Below are positions 27,041 to 36,373 of a stretch of DNA of 43,281 bases, piece after piece (the first letter of the stretch is position 1; each line of letters opens with the position of its first letter). The stretch is from NCBI GenBank assembly GCA_002842465.1, contig PHDA01000033.1, forward strand, positions 1 through 43,281, read 5' to 3'. The DNA comes from Bacteroidetes bacterium HGW-Bacteroidetes-7 (GTDB lineage: Bacteria; Bacteroidota; Bacteroidia; Bacteroidales; UBA932). A model generated the notes under the pieces. The model searched no databases. It saw nothing but the letters and a program-made list of their open reading frames with translations, and was not told the DNA's origin. The position numbers and the translations under genes are program-made.

Positions 27041-28432
27041 ATGCTTAACCGCGCACTTACCTTTTCTATAATAGCAATTCTCTTCCTACTTGCACTGCAG
27101 GGGGTGTGGCTATTCAGAATCATTGAAAATGAGAAGAGTAAAATACGAACTCAAACAGATATTATACTTAAAGAGGCAATAAATAGCGAACTTAGGGCTC
27201 GATTGCAGACCATAAGAGGAAGTAATCAAAATAAAAATTTTCGTGTTGTGATATCAAATAATTATTCACAAGATGAAAAAAATAGTCAAAACGAGGTTCA
27301 ATCTTTAGATATTAAAGACAGCACTAAGAGCGTAACTAGAGTAACTCTTGAAGAAGCGCTACAAGAAATTTATAAAAAAGATGCTCCATTAAATCTTGAT
27401 ACATTATCAAACATTCTTACCAATCTTTTAGAATCCGCAGATATATATCCGCTATATAGGTTAACATACTCCTCCCCTGACACCATTAAGCAGATTAAAT
27501 CTGAACTTAAAGAACAAAGCATTCTATTCTTCAATCCCTCATTTACACTAGAGGCTCCTCTGACGGTGTCAAAGGATTTAATGGTTACTGCAGAGATCTT
27601 TTATCCAAGATCTGTTTTTAAGGGCGATCTGCTAACAATTCTCATACTTTCATTGATTGTTACAATATTTATATTCTTCAACATTGTTATGCAGACCCGA
27701 ATGCTCTACAAGCAGGTATCGCTGGCAAAGGTTAAGGAGAATATTACACACTTCCTTACTCACGAGTTAAGGTCCCCGTTGCAATCATCAATCACCAATC
27801 TTGAGGTTGGCGAGATGGCAGAGGGCGAGAATTCAAAATACTTTCTTGGCAAGGCAAAAGAGCAGCTCTACTTTCTGAATGGTCTGATCGAAAACATACT
27901 TGATATAAATAAATTTGAGAAACGTCAGGCGCCTCTCAACAAGGCCCTGTTTAACATAAATGAGGCTATAGAACCACATATTGTAAGACACAGCGTTGAT
28001 GCCAAGAAGAGCGTTACAATTACTGCATCAGTAGAGCCGGAGACCCAAATGGTTTTCGGAGACAAGATGCACATAACTAATGCCATTGGAAATCTGATCG
28101 ATAACGCTATCAAGTATTCTGACGACCCTGTTTTAATAAATGTAGTTACTGTAACAGGAGATAAGTTTTATAAGATTTCTGTAGAAGATAACGGAATAGG
28201 AATACCTAAAGATGAGCAGTCAAAAGTATTTGAGAAGTTCTATCGTGTGAGCAAAAGAGAGCACTCACAAAAGGGCAAGGGTTTTGGACTGGGTCTTACA
28301 TACGTGATGTGGGTGGTGAAGGCACACAAAGGAAAGATTGAACTGGAGAGTGAGGTAGGAAAAGGAAGTAAATTTACCCTTTCATTAAAACTTGAAGAGA
28401 ATGGCGCAGAAAATTCTACTGGCGGACGATGA
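27041..28432 (+). CDS. Membrane sensor histidine kinase
   Basis: The protein is 463 residues from the ATG at 27041. Two membrane segments (about 5-27 and 196-218) flank a ~165-residue periplasmic sensor with no recognisable fold. There is no HAMP domain; TM2 leads directly to a short linker (QTRMLYKQVSLAKVKEN). The phosphoacceptor His is at about 241 in FLTHELRSPLQSS. The ATP-binding domain has NAIGNLIDNAIKYS, VEDNGIGIPKDE and KGFGLGLTYV. It overlaps the regulator gene. It lies divergent from the peptide-export operon, so it may control that operon or sense the exported peptide or envelope state. Confidence 0.92.
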   Translation: MLNRALTFSIIAILFLLALQGVWLFRIIENEKSKIRTQTDIILKEAINSELRARLQTIRGSNQNKNFRVVISNNYSQDEKNSQNEVQSLDIKDSTKSVTRVTLEEALQEIYKKDAPLNLDTLSNILTNLLESADIYPLYRLTYSSPDTIKQIKSELKEQSILFFNPSFTLEAPLTVSKDLMVTAEIFYPRSVFKGDLLTILILSLIVTIFIFFNIVMQTRMLYKQVSLAKVKENITHFLTHELRSPLQSSITNLEVGEMAEGENSKYFLGKAKEQLYFLNGLIENILDINKFEKRQAPLNKALFNINEAIEPHIVRHSVDAKKSVTITASVEPETQMVFGDKMHITNAIGNLIDNAIKYSDDPVLINVVTVTGDKFYKISVEDNGIGIPKDEQSKVFEKFYRVSKREHSQKGKGFGLGLTYVMWVVKAHKGKIELESEVGKGSKFTLSLKLEENGAENSTGGR

Positions 28433-29075
28433 GATGAACTTCGGATACGCAATGTGCGAATTTCTGAAGATGAGTGGATATGATTTAATGTATGTAAACG
28501 ATGGCAAAACCGCTTTCGAGAGTTACCATACATTTCATCCCGATCTTTTGCTGTTTGATGTTAATATGCCTGAAATCAATGGATTTGATCTAGCCACAAA
28601 AATAAGGGCTGTTGATAAAAACATCCCTATTATTTTCATCACCTCAATGAGTGACGACGTTAGCGTGGCAAACGGTTTTGAAATCGGCTGCAGCGACTAT
28701 CTCAAAAAACCATTTGGTCTAAAAGAGTTGCTGATAAGGGTTCAGAAAAGTTTTAAAATCTCTACAAAAAACAACGATATTTTCACTCTTGGTACGCTTA
28801 ATTACTCTCCTGAAGAGCGAAGCCTCATTCAGCAGGATGGAGAGATTATTACACTCTCATTCTACGAAAACAAATTGCTTCAGATTCTTTGTCAAAACTT
28901 CAATCAGATTTGCAAGGGAGGCGATCTTGCCACACATATTTGGGGAGACAAAGATGTTGATCCTAAAAAATCGCTTGAGGCTCTTGCCTCACACGTCAGA
29001 AAGAAACTTACAGGAACATCTCTCTTAGTTGACAATGTAAGAGGCGTAGGCTACAGACTCCGCAAGTCAGATTAA
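28401..29075 (+). CDS. OmpR/PhoB-type response regulator
   Basis: The protein is 224 residues. The start at 28401 (MAQKILLADDEMNFG) puts the receiver acid pair D9-D10 in the normal place; an ATG at 28392 is also possible. The phosphoacceptor is D53 in LLFDVNMPE, with T81 and K103 (YLKKPFG) completing the site. A winged-helix DNA-binding domain occupies about 130-222 (GEIITLSFYENKLLQIL; SLEALASHVRKKL; VDNVRGVGYRLRK). The gene overlaps the kinase stop by 32 bases, so the two are coupled. Targets are not shown; the flanking peptide-export and RND operons are the nearest candidates. Confidence 0.93.
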   Translation: MAQKILLADDEMNFGYAMCEFLKMSGYDLMYVNDGKTAFESYHTFHPDLLLFDVNMPEINGFDLATKIRAVDKNIPIIFITSMSDDVSVANGFEIGCSDYLKKPFGLKELLIRVQKSFKISTKNNDIFTLGTLNYSPEERSLIQQDGEIITLSFYENKLLQILCQNFNQICKGGDLATHIWGDKDVDPKKSLEALASHVRKKLTGTSLLVDNVRGVGYRLRKSD

Positions 29076-29120
29076 GTAAACTTGCTAATTCACCAAATCA
29101 GGCAAAATCTAATTCACCTA

Positions 29121-32100
29121 TTATGCTTTTCTAACAACTTTTCTGCCCCAAACAGGCAGTATAAATACAATTCCTATTATCGAAAAGAGTAAACCACCCA
29201 TTGTTCCTACGGCAAATGAGAACCAGAAGACCTCGTTTCTGCCGTCAATCAGGAATGGGGTGAGGCCAAGAATTGTTGAGATAATAGTAAGTAGAATTGG
29301 AATAATCTTATGGTTGTAGGCCTTAATGTAAAATGCTATCGGATTCTTAATACCCTCACCCTGCCTTCTGAGCAGATTGTATTGGTTAATTACATAAATA
29401 CCTGCATTTACAGAAATACCGCTTAACATTATGAGCGCTGCAAGCCCCCCCTGGTCAAACGAGAATTTTGTCAGGTAAAAGGTTAGGAAAAGACCTATAA
29501 ATGAGATCGGTATAAGAAGAATAATCATAAGAGGCTGCGTGAGTGACTCAAAGAGCACGGAACACACAAGATAGATAATTGCAGTTATAACAAAGAGTAA
29601 CCAATAATAATTGGTCCTGCCAAAGCCCCATGGTGTTTCTCTGTTATCGGCTTTAAAGCCTATTGGGAGAACCTCCTCATTCAATCTTTTAATCTCTCTG
29701 TCATTAACCCTTCTTGCAAGTTCAAAAGGCCCGACAAAGTCAAAGGCAACGGTGAGGATATATTGCTGATTCTTTTTGTAGATGGTGTTTCCGGTTCTTC
29801 GCATATCAATCTTACCGATATCAGAGAATTTTACCTTTTTGCCGTTAATGTCAAGATATTCATTTCTCAGATTCCATACATCAAACTCATTGCTTCCCTT
29901 TGAAACAAGCTTAATCTGAATCTCCTCCTGCTCACTCATCCTGGTTGTCCCTATCTCTGTTTCTGCAAGCTTTCTGGTCAGTGCCGAAAATGCACCCTGA
30001 GGAGTGATACCCATTACAGACATCTTCTCTCTGTCAAAATCTATGAAATATTCATTCATTGCAATCTCTGAACCCCATCCTACACTTCCGTATATTTCAG
30101 GGCCACTAACCCTCTGGTTCTGAATTAATGAAGCTGCCGCATCCTGACAAAATCTGTACAGCAGATCGTAGTTATAACCCGTAATTGTTATCCTGTTTGA
30201 TTTATATGAACCTAAACCAATATTGTTACTGAAATAGTTATCATCTATACCGGACACACTCCAGTTTGCCCCTCCAAAGTCCGATGCCTTTGCAATAACC
30301 TCATTTTTTAACATAGATGGGAAACCGGTATGCTCATACTCCTTTTTGAAAGTGACGCTTATTGATGCGCTTTTATATGATGAAACATTGGTTTCAAACA
30401 TCTCAATTTGATCAAATTGAGTAAGAAAATTTTCCATAAAGACAACAATCTCATTGAGTTGTTGAACAGTACAACCGTCAGGAAGAGAGGCGTTTATGCT
30501 TAATACCTGTCTTTCAACATCTCTTCTCCCGGGAAAACCACCCTGTCTCTTCACAAAAAGTCTTAAAGAGCCGCCAAGTATTGGATCGGTATATTTTTTA
30601 ATCTTATTTTGATAAGTTGAGCTCCCAAGTGTTTTGTTGTAAATTTTATGAAAGGTTGTCTCCTCTTTTTGATATTTGGCAGGTAGCATATGGACAGGAA
30701 GCCCAAAACCGAGTATTATTAGTACAATAAAAATCCACCTGTGACTTCTGGAGAATGCTATATATTTTTCATAGTATCTGTTAAAAACCAATATCTTCTT
30801 TGCACTCTTTCTCTTCATTTTTGCCCTAACACCTTTAAGGGGGAAGGTGTCAATAAGGGCGGGAATGAAAAACATGGCAATTGCCATCGAAACAATCAGG
30901 TTGATCATTATAACCGCAGAAAATTCTAGCAACATATTTTTGGAATCTTCGGGCAGTAAGAATACTACAGAGAGAGCTCCTATTGTTGTTAACAGCGCAG
31001 CAAGTATTGCAATAAACACCTTTCTGTTTTTATAATAACCGTAGTGGGAAATCATTATAATTGAGGTATCTATGATTATCCCCAGGGAGACCGTTATACC
31101 CGCAAGAGAGTAGATGTTTATCTCAATTTTAAAGATGTAGTAAAAAATAAAAGCTATCAGAATATTAGCAAAAAGGGTCACTGTAATAATAGCAAGATAC
31201 CTCAGACTCCGGCTTACTGCATAAACGAATATCAGTAGCACAAGCAAAGAGAGAAAAGTTCTTCGTAGTATTTTGTTTATTTCATTGTTGATCTGTTTTG
31301 ACTGGTCAAAGACTATTCTTGCAGAAAAATTTGGAGGATACCTCTTACTGAGCTCATTCATTCTGCTCTTAATCTCACTAATAAGTTCCAGGGTATTAAC
31401 CCCCTTATCTGCAGTAAATCTTATATTTACGGTGTTAAGCCCATTTATTCTGCTGTAAGAGATTGGCAGCTTCTCTTTGTAGGTAATCTTTGCAAAATCG
31501 CTCAATCGAACTATTCTTCCGCTTACATTTTTTATAGGAATAGATTCAATATCGCCACCTGTCGCCTCTGTTCTCAAAATTACGGCAGTGCCATCAACAC
31601 TTCCGATTAGGATCTCCCTTCCCGAAAATTTTTCAATTGCGCTCTGAATATCCGCTGTTGAGACTCCAAGATTGAGGATATACTCAGGGTCATATTGAAT
31701 TTCAGTCTCAAAAGGGGTAACACCAGAAAGGTCTATCTCTTTAATACCATTTATCTGGGAGAGTTCGTTAATAATATGCTCGTCAGCATACTGTTTTATC
31801 CTTAAAGTGGGGAGGTCGGAGTTGATGGTATAGGTAAGTATGGTCGTACTTTGGTTTGGATTGTTAAAACCTCTTGTGCCGCCTGCTCTTATTTGGGGAG
31901 TTACTCCTCTTGGGAGTTTAGGAGCAACCCTCCTAAGAAGTGACGCAATCTCAAATCTGGCCTCATCAATACTTACTCCGGGTTTAAAGGTTGCAGTAAT
32001 AGTTCCGCTTCCTCTGCTTGTAATCGAGGATATCTCATTAATTCCCGGCAGAGTAGAAATCACCCCTTCGAGTTTGGAGGTCACCTCAGCCTCAATTACC

Positions 32101-32252
32101 CGGGCAGAAGCACCGCTCCAGGAGTATGATACCGTAAGAGTCTTCCCCTTCTCTGTTGGCTTGTACTGCAGACTTACAAGGGGCACAATACCCGCTCCGG
32201 CAATAACAAGAACAACAAAAACAAGTATTACAGAAAAAGACGGTAGTCTCAT
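29121..32252 (-). CDS. RND-family efflux permease, subunit 2
   Basis: The protein is 1043 residues. It shows the two-fold RND layout: TM1 at the N terminus, a large periplasmic porter domain, TM2-6 (about 330-460), a second periplasmic domain, and TM8-12 (about 860-1035). The proton-relay region of TM4 reads VSLGIIIDTSIIMISHYGYY, with one Asp rather than the Asp-Asp of AcrB. Its first codons overlap the stop of the other RND gene by four bases (ATGA), so the two are translated together and may form a mixed trimer as MdtB/MdtC do. The substrate is not apparent; no metal-type signature was seen. Confidence 0.9.
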   Translation of the reverse strand: MRLPSFSVILVFVVLVIAGAGIVPLVSLQYKPTEKGKTLTVSYSWSGASARVIEAEVTSKLEGVISTLPGINEISSITSRGSGTITATFKPGVSIDEARFEIASLLRRVAPKLPRGVTPQIRAGGTRGFNNPNQSTTILTYTINSDLPTLRIKQYADEHIINELSQINGIKEIDLSGVTPFETEIQYDPEYILNLGVSTADIQSAIEKFSGREILIGSVDGTAVILRTEATGGDIESIPIKNVSGRIVRLSDFAKITYKEKLPISYSRINGLNTVNIRFTADKGVNTLELISEIKSRMNELSKRYPPNFSARIVFDQSKQINNEINKILRRTFLSLLVLLIFVYAVSRSLRYLAIITVTLFANILIAFIFYYIFKIEINIYSLAGITVSLGIIIDTSIIMISHYGYYKNRKVFIAILAALLTTIGALSVVFLLPEDSKNMLLEFSAVIMINLIVSMAIAMFFIPALIDTFPLKGVRAKMKRKSAKKILVFNRYYEKYIAFSRSHRWIFIVLIILGFGLPVHMLPAKYQKEETTFHKIYNKTLGSSTYQNKIKKYTDPILGGSLRLFVKRQGGFPGRRDVERQVLSINASLPDGCTVQQLNEIVVFMENFLTQFDQIEMFETNVSSYKSASISVTFKKEYEHTGFPSMLKNEVIAKASDFGGANWSVSGIDDNYFSNNIGLGSYKSNRITITGYNYDLLYRFCQDAAASLIQNQRVSGPEIYGSVGWGSEIAMNEYFIDFDREKMSVMGITPQGAFSALTRKLAETEIGTTRMSEQEEIQIKLVSKGSNEFDVWNLRNEYLDINGKKVKFSDIGKIDMRRTGNTIYKKNQQYILTVAFDFVGPFELARRVNDREIKRLNEEVLPIGFKADNRETPWGFGRTNYYWLLFVITAIIYLVCSVLFESLTQPLMIILLIPISFIGLFLTFYLTKFSFDQGGLAALIMLSGISVNAGIYVINQYNLLRRQGEGIKNPIAFYIKAYNHKIIPILLTIISTILGLTPFLIDGRNEVFWFSFAVGTMGGLLFSIIGIVFILPVWGRKVVRKA

Positions 32253-35200
32253 TTTTCTCTCCTTTTGTAAATGTTATAATAGAATACCGGAATAAAGAAT
32301 ATACTTACAATTGTACCAACCACCATTCCTCCAATTAAAGCAAGCGAAAGCGGGTACTGAAGGTCCGATCCCATATCACCTCTGAAAAGGAAAGGGGCTA
32401 TAGCGAGAATGGTTGTCAAACTTGTCATAATTATTGGCTTAAGTCGCCTCATACCGCCTGTCATAATGGCCCTTATTAGTGAATATCCCTCTTTTCTAAG
32501 TCGGTTGATGGTATCTACCTTTAGGATTGAGTCGTTTATTATTATACCACTCATAACAACAATACCAATCATTGACATCAAGTTAAGACCCGATCCGAAC
32601 ATCCATAGAACCAGCATTGCTCCAAAAATATCTACAACAACCTCCGAAAGTATAATAAACGGCTGTATAAGAGATTCAAATTGAGCAGCAAGTATAAAGA
32701 AGAGAAGCAACAGAGCCACTGTCAGAATAATTACCAACTCTTTTATAAGTGTTCTGTTGGAGAAGTAGCTACCCGAAAATATAACATCAAAACTCCCATC
32801 CTCTTTGACAATTCTCTCAATGCTTTTCATCACCTCGGGCACCGACTTGTCGTTAACCGAAAGGTTCAACGGATAGTAACTACCCTCAAGTCCCGATGTT
32901 ACACTCTTAAAATCTCGTACCCTTGTCTCAGCTACAAGCTCAGAAAGAGGAATCTCTATGCCGTCTGCATTACGGGCTTTGAGTGCAAGTACATCTTCAA
33001 TATAGTCATTTTCGTCACCTACAATTATTGGAACCGAATAGTTTCCGTGATTTATTGAGAAGAGTCTGCGCTCTCTGGCCGCGTTGCTTATTATATTGTG
33101 AATATTCTGCTGTTCTGCTTTGTATAGAGACATCATCTCTGGTTTTGTGGTGAGCATTATCACCTCCTGCCACCTTACCGGCTCAATGTAAAACTTCGGC
33201 ATCTGAGTATGTATCTTTTCAAGAAGTATATTCAGCTTGTCAGGATTTGGAGGTGTATTATCTTTGCTTAAAAGTTTTGCAGTGAGGTTATACTCCTTAT
33301 CAGAGAATATCATGTTAAAAATATTGTCCGAAGGGGTAAAACGAAATGTTGCCTCAGGATAACGTGCTTTAATCTCTTCTGAGAGTCTGTTTTCGAGGTC
33401 TTCAAGCGTTTCAGGCCCGGTGGCCTTAAGATAGACCATAACCTCTGTTTGAGTAAGGTCAGGTGTATGTGAGAGCATAAACTGCTGAGAACCTGCAAAG
33501 GTGGTTTTATGGCTGATAAATTCTTCTCCTGTGCTTGTAAGTTCCTGAATCCTTCTGTCACTTTCGTCAATATCAAGCTGCAGATTCCAGTCAATTAACA
33601 TAATTATATCATCATGGGTAACCGGAGGGAGTTTTGACTTGTCAATTACCTTATAAAGCATAAAGGTAAGAGGTAAAACAAGTATAAACATTGCCCAGAC
33701 AAGTCGCTGATGTCTGAACACCCACTTTAACCCCCTTTCATAAGCAGCATGATAGTCAAAAAGCGAAATCCCTGATATGAATCTGTTCTTTACCGGACCA
33801 TCGGTGCGTTTGTAGAACATGTAGTAATATACAGGAATTACAATTACCGCTACAATGAGTGATGAGAAAAGCCCTATGGTAACCGCCATTGCCTGATCAT
33901 AAAAGAGCGCCCCGGCTATTCCGCTCAAAAATACAAGTGGCAGAAATACCGAGCAAGTGGTAAGAACGGAGCTGAGCATGGGGGTAAAAACCTCTGCAAC
34001 TCCCTTAATAACAGACTCTCTTAATGATTTACCCCGCTCAAACAACTGAGTAATATTATCAATTACAATTATCGAATTATCCACCATCATTCCTATACCC
34101 AATATCAATCCCGAAAGTGAGATTATATTAATGGATATACCTGCCAAAAAGAAGAAGAGCAGCGAAACTATAAGTGAAAGAGGTATGGTAATAGTTACCA
34201 GAAAAGGCGATCTGAAATCCTGAAGGAATAGAAAAATAACAAGGCAGGCCAATAAAGCTCCCAGCAAAATATTATTTCTCAGATTTGTAATTGAGTAGTC
34301 AAGAAGCCTTGTCTGGTCACGCGTAATCAGAAATTCAACATCCGGATACTCTTTATTGAACTGCTCCATTACACTCTCAAGAGAGCTCTTTAGATCAGAC
34401 ATTTTTGCATCTGATTGTTTGACCACGGCCAGTGCCACAGCCCTTTTGCCGTCAGATTTTACAATACCCTTGTGCCTTGCAGGCTGTTCGGTGACTGTCG
34501 CCAGCTCTTTAAACTTAAATACTCTGCCGTCTATGTTCAGGTTTATCTCTTCAATATCCTCCTTGGTCTTAATCTCTGAGATAAACCTAATATTCCATCT
34601 GTAGTGGCCATCCTTAATAGAAATATCTCCTAATGACCTGTTATTTTCGTTAATTGCAGCTTCCAACTTGTCTTCTGTAATACCAAGAGCCTTAAGTTTA
34701 TGCTCGTTAGGTGTTACCAAAATTTCAGGCAAAGAGAGCCCGCTAATATCAACAAGTGCTACCTCCGGTATCTGCTCCACCCTTTTTGATATAACATCAG
34801 CAGCAAATCTGCTCAATTGCAAAAACCTGTGGCCTCCCTCATCTGCAATTGTCATGTTTATAAAAAAAGCAGGTATGTCTGTTGCGCTTGCCTTAACAAC
34901 CTTTGGCCGTTCAAGCTCCCTTGGTAGTGAAGCAACTGCTTTGTCTATCTTTTCATTAACCTCAATGAATATGAATTTGACATCTGTACCGTGCTCAAAT
35001 TCCATAAAGATGGAGCCTGATCCGTTGTTGGCCTCACTCCTAAGCTCCTTTAGATGTGAAATTTGCCTAAGCTGGCCTCTAAGTCCGCTCAGACTTCTCT
35101 CTACCTCCCTGGCAGAGTAGCCTGGAGCATTCACCTGAACAGTAATCTGCGGAATATCAACCTCAGGCATAAGCGAAACCGGCAAAAGCCCTATGGCAAC

Positions 35201-35272
35201 CATACCCAGAACAATTACCGCAATAATTGTCATAGTTACTGCTATGGGTCTGTCAATTAGTTTGCCCGTCAT
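32249..35272 (-). CDS. RND-family efflux permease, subunit 1
   Basis: The protein is 1007 residues. The N terminus MTGKLIDRPIAVTMTIIAVI is a typical RND TM1 start. TM4 reads LILGIGMMVDNSIIVIDNI, the usual proton-relay helix with a single Asp. The C-terminal half has GIVVMSGIIINDSILKVDTI and PIIMTSLTTILAIAPFLF. It starts two bases after the adaptor stop and overlaps the second RND gene. The two permeases are clearly different paralogues, not recent copies. With the adaptor and TolC it forms a tripartite pump for an unknown compound. Confidence 0.92.
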   Translation of the reverse strand: MTGKLIDRPIAVTMTIIAVIVLGMVAIGLLPVSLMPEVDIPQITVQVNAPGYSAREVERSLSGLRGQLRQISHLKELRSEANNGSGSIFMEFEHGTDVKFIFIEVNEKIDKAVASLPRELERPKVVKASATDIPAFFINMTIADEGGHRFLQLSRFAADVISKRVEQIPEVALVDISGLSLPEILVTPNEHKLKALGITEDKLEAAINENNRSLGDISIKDGHYRWNIRFISEIKTKEDIEEINLNIDGRVFKFKELATVTEQPARHKGIVKSDGKRAVALAVVKQSDAKMSDLKSSLESVMEQFNKEYPDVEFLITRDQTRLLDYSITNLRNNILLGALLACLVIFLFLQDFRSPFLVTITIPLSLIVSLLFFFLAGISINIISLSGLILGIGMMVDNSIIVIDNITQLFERGKSLRESVIKGVAEVFTPMLSSVLTTCSVFLPLVFLSGIAGALFYDQAMAVTIGLFSSLIVAVIVIPVYYYMFYKRTDGPVKNRFISGISLFDYHAAYERGLKWVFRHQRLVWAMFILVLPLTFMLYKVIDKSKLPPVTHDDIIMLIDWNLQLDIDESDRRIQELTSTGEEFISHKTTFAGSQQFMLSHTPDLTQTEVMVYLKATGPETLEDLENRLSEEIKARYPEATFRFTPSDNIFNMIFSDKEYNLTAKLLSKDNTPPNPDKLNILLEKIHTQMPKFYIEPVRWQEVIMLTTKPEMMSLYKAEQQNIHNIISNAARERRLFSINHGNYSVPIIVGDENDYIEDVLALKARNADGIEIPLSELVAETRVRDFKSVTSGLEGSYYPLNLSVNDKSVPEVMKSIERIVKEDGSFDVIFSGSYFSNRTLIKELVIILTVALLLLFFILAAQFESLIQPFIILSEVVVDIFGAMLVLWMFGSGLNLMSMIGIVVMSGIIINDSILKVDTINRLRKEGYSLIRAIMTGGMRRLKPIIMTSLTTILAIAPFLFRGDMGSDLQYPLSLALIGGMVVGTIVSIFFIPVFYYNIYKRREK

Positions 35273-35274
35273 AA

Positions 35275-36363
35275 TCAGCGGTTTTTGATTTCAACATTTG
35301 AGCCCTCGGCAAGATTCAGGTTTCCTGAAACGATTATGATATCTCCCTCATTGAGCTCTGCATTTTTTTCATTATTTGGAACAACCGCATGGTATTGCGA
35401 ATTTGACATTTCAACCTTTACATAGGTCCACATCGATCTGTTTCGCTCCTTGTCTATCCTGAACAGAACGTCAAAGTTATCTCTCATTACAACTGCACTC
35501 TTTGGAACAACAAGTTTGTTTTTGAGAAGACTCTCGGCAATCACCTTAACATTCATCCCCTCAATTAGTTTTCCGGAACTGTTTACGATCTCTGCTGTAA
35601 CGGCAATTTGTCCCTTTTCGTCCACTATTGGGTTGATTTGTGTTATTACTCCTTTGTATAGAGTCTCTGCATCACTGTAAAGTGCTACTTGTACAGTATT
35701 TCCAACTTTAATAAATGAAACCTCTGACTCAAGCAGCGAAAACATCACCTCAAACCTACTGTCATCAATCAAGGTGCAAAACACTCCGGATACAGATTCG
35801 TAAGGTTTTGCAGAGATATTTGCCACTTTACCTGCAAACGGAGCTTTCAGTTCTGTTTTTGCCAACTCTTCTTCTGCCTGCTTTAAACTATAAAGAGCGT
35901 CGTTGTAACCTGATTTTAACCTAACCACCTTTACAATCTCGGGTGGGATTTTTGATGTATCACGGCCATATCCGTATCCTATTAGTTCGTTCATGAAACT
36001 TAACTCAGACCTCTCCATACTTTGCCTGCTCTGAGCTAGTTTGTTTGTGGCGGGTGTAGGGTCTAGTCTTGCAATAACACCACCCTTACTTACGTACTGA
36101 CCATTCTTAACAACAATGTCCTGAAGTGTACCTGATACAGGGAAAGCCAGAATACTTTTGGCTACTGCTCTCAGCTTACCGTTGGTAATAACCTGTCTGT
36201 TAAAATCTCTCCTTTTGAGGTGAATGGTGTCTACAATATTCCGCTCACTTACAAAGGATGCCTTTGCTACCTCAACGTTTTCGCTTTCATCTTCTTTCTT
36301 TTGAGATGAACATGAGACTGCAACCAATGCCACAAAAGCAATAAAACAACTTACCCTTTTCAT
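35275..36363 (-). CDS. RND periplasmic adaptor (membrane-fusion protein), lipoprotein
   Basis: The protein is 362 residues. The signal ends in a lipobox (VALVAVSCSSQKK, Cys18), so it is lipid anchored. It has the hairpin/lipoyl domain (LAFPVSGTLQDIVVKNGQYV; LKAPFAGKVANISAKPYESV), a beta-barrel domain (VQVALYSDAETLYKGVITQI) and the membrane-proximal end. The adaptor bridges the RND permease to TolC. The gene lies 10 bases after tolC and 2 bases before the first RND gene. Confidence 0.93.
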   Translation of the reverse strand: MKRVSCFIAFVALVAVSCSSQKKEDESENVEVAKASFVSERNIVDTIHLKRRDFNRQVITNGKLRAVAKSILAFPVSGTLQDIVVKNGQYVSKGGVIARLDPTPATNKLAQSRQSMERSELSFMNELIGYGYGRDTSKIPPEIVKVVRLKSGYNDALYSLKQAEEELAKTELKAPFAGKVANISAKPYESVSGVFCTLIDDSRFEVMFSLLESEVSFIKVGNTVQVALYSDAETLYKGVITQINPIVDEKGQIAVTAEIVNSSGKLIEGMNVKVIAESLLKNKLVVPKSAVVMRDNFDVLFRIDKERNRSMWTYVKVEMSNSQYHAVVPNNEKNAELNEGDIIIVSGNLNLAEGSNVEIKNR

Positions 36364-36373
36364 ATTTCAAATA

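Noticed and set aside
31840..32295. 151-codon plus-strand frame antisense to the RND gene start
   Set aside because: It lies entirely over the conserved N-terminal part of RND subunit 2 and looks like a by-product of its codon use.
29121..35272. Heavy-metal (CusA/CzcA-type) RND pump working with the nearby metal genes
   Set aside because: No methionine-rich path or metal-type TM4 signature was seen, there are two unlike permeases, and the metal genes are in a separate operon.
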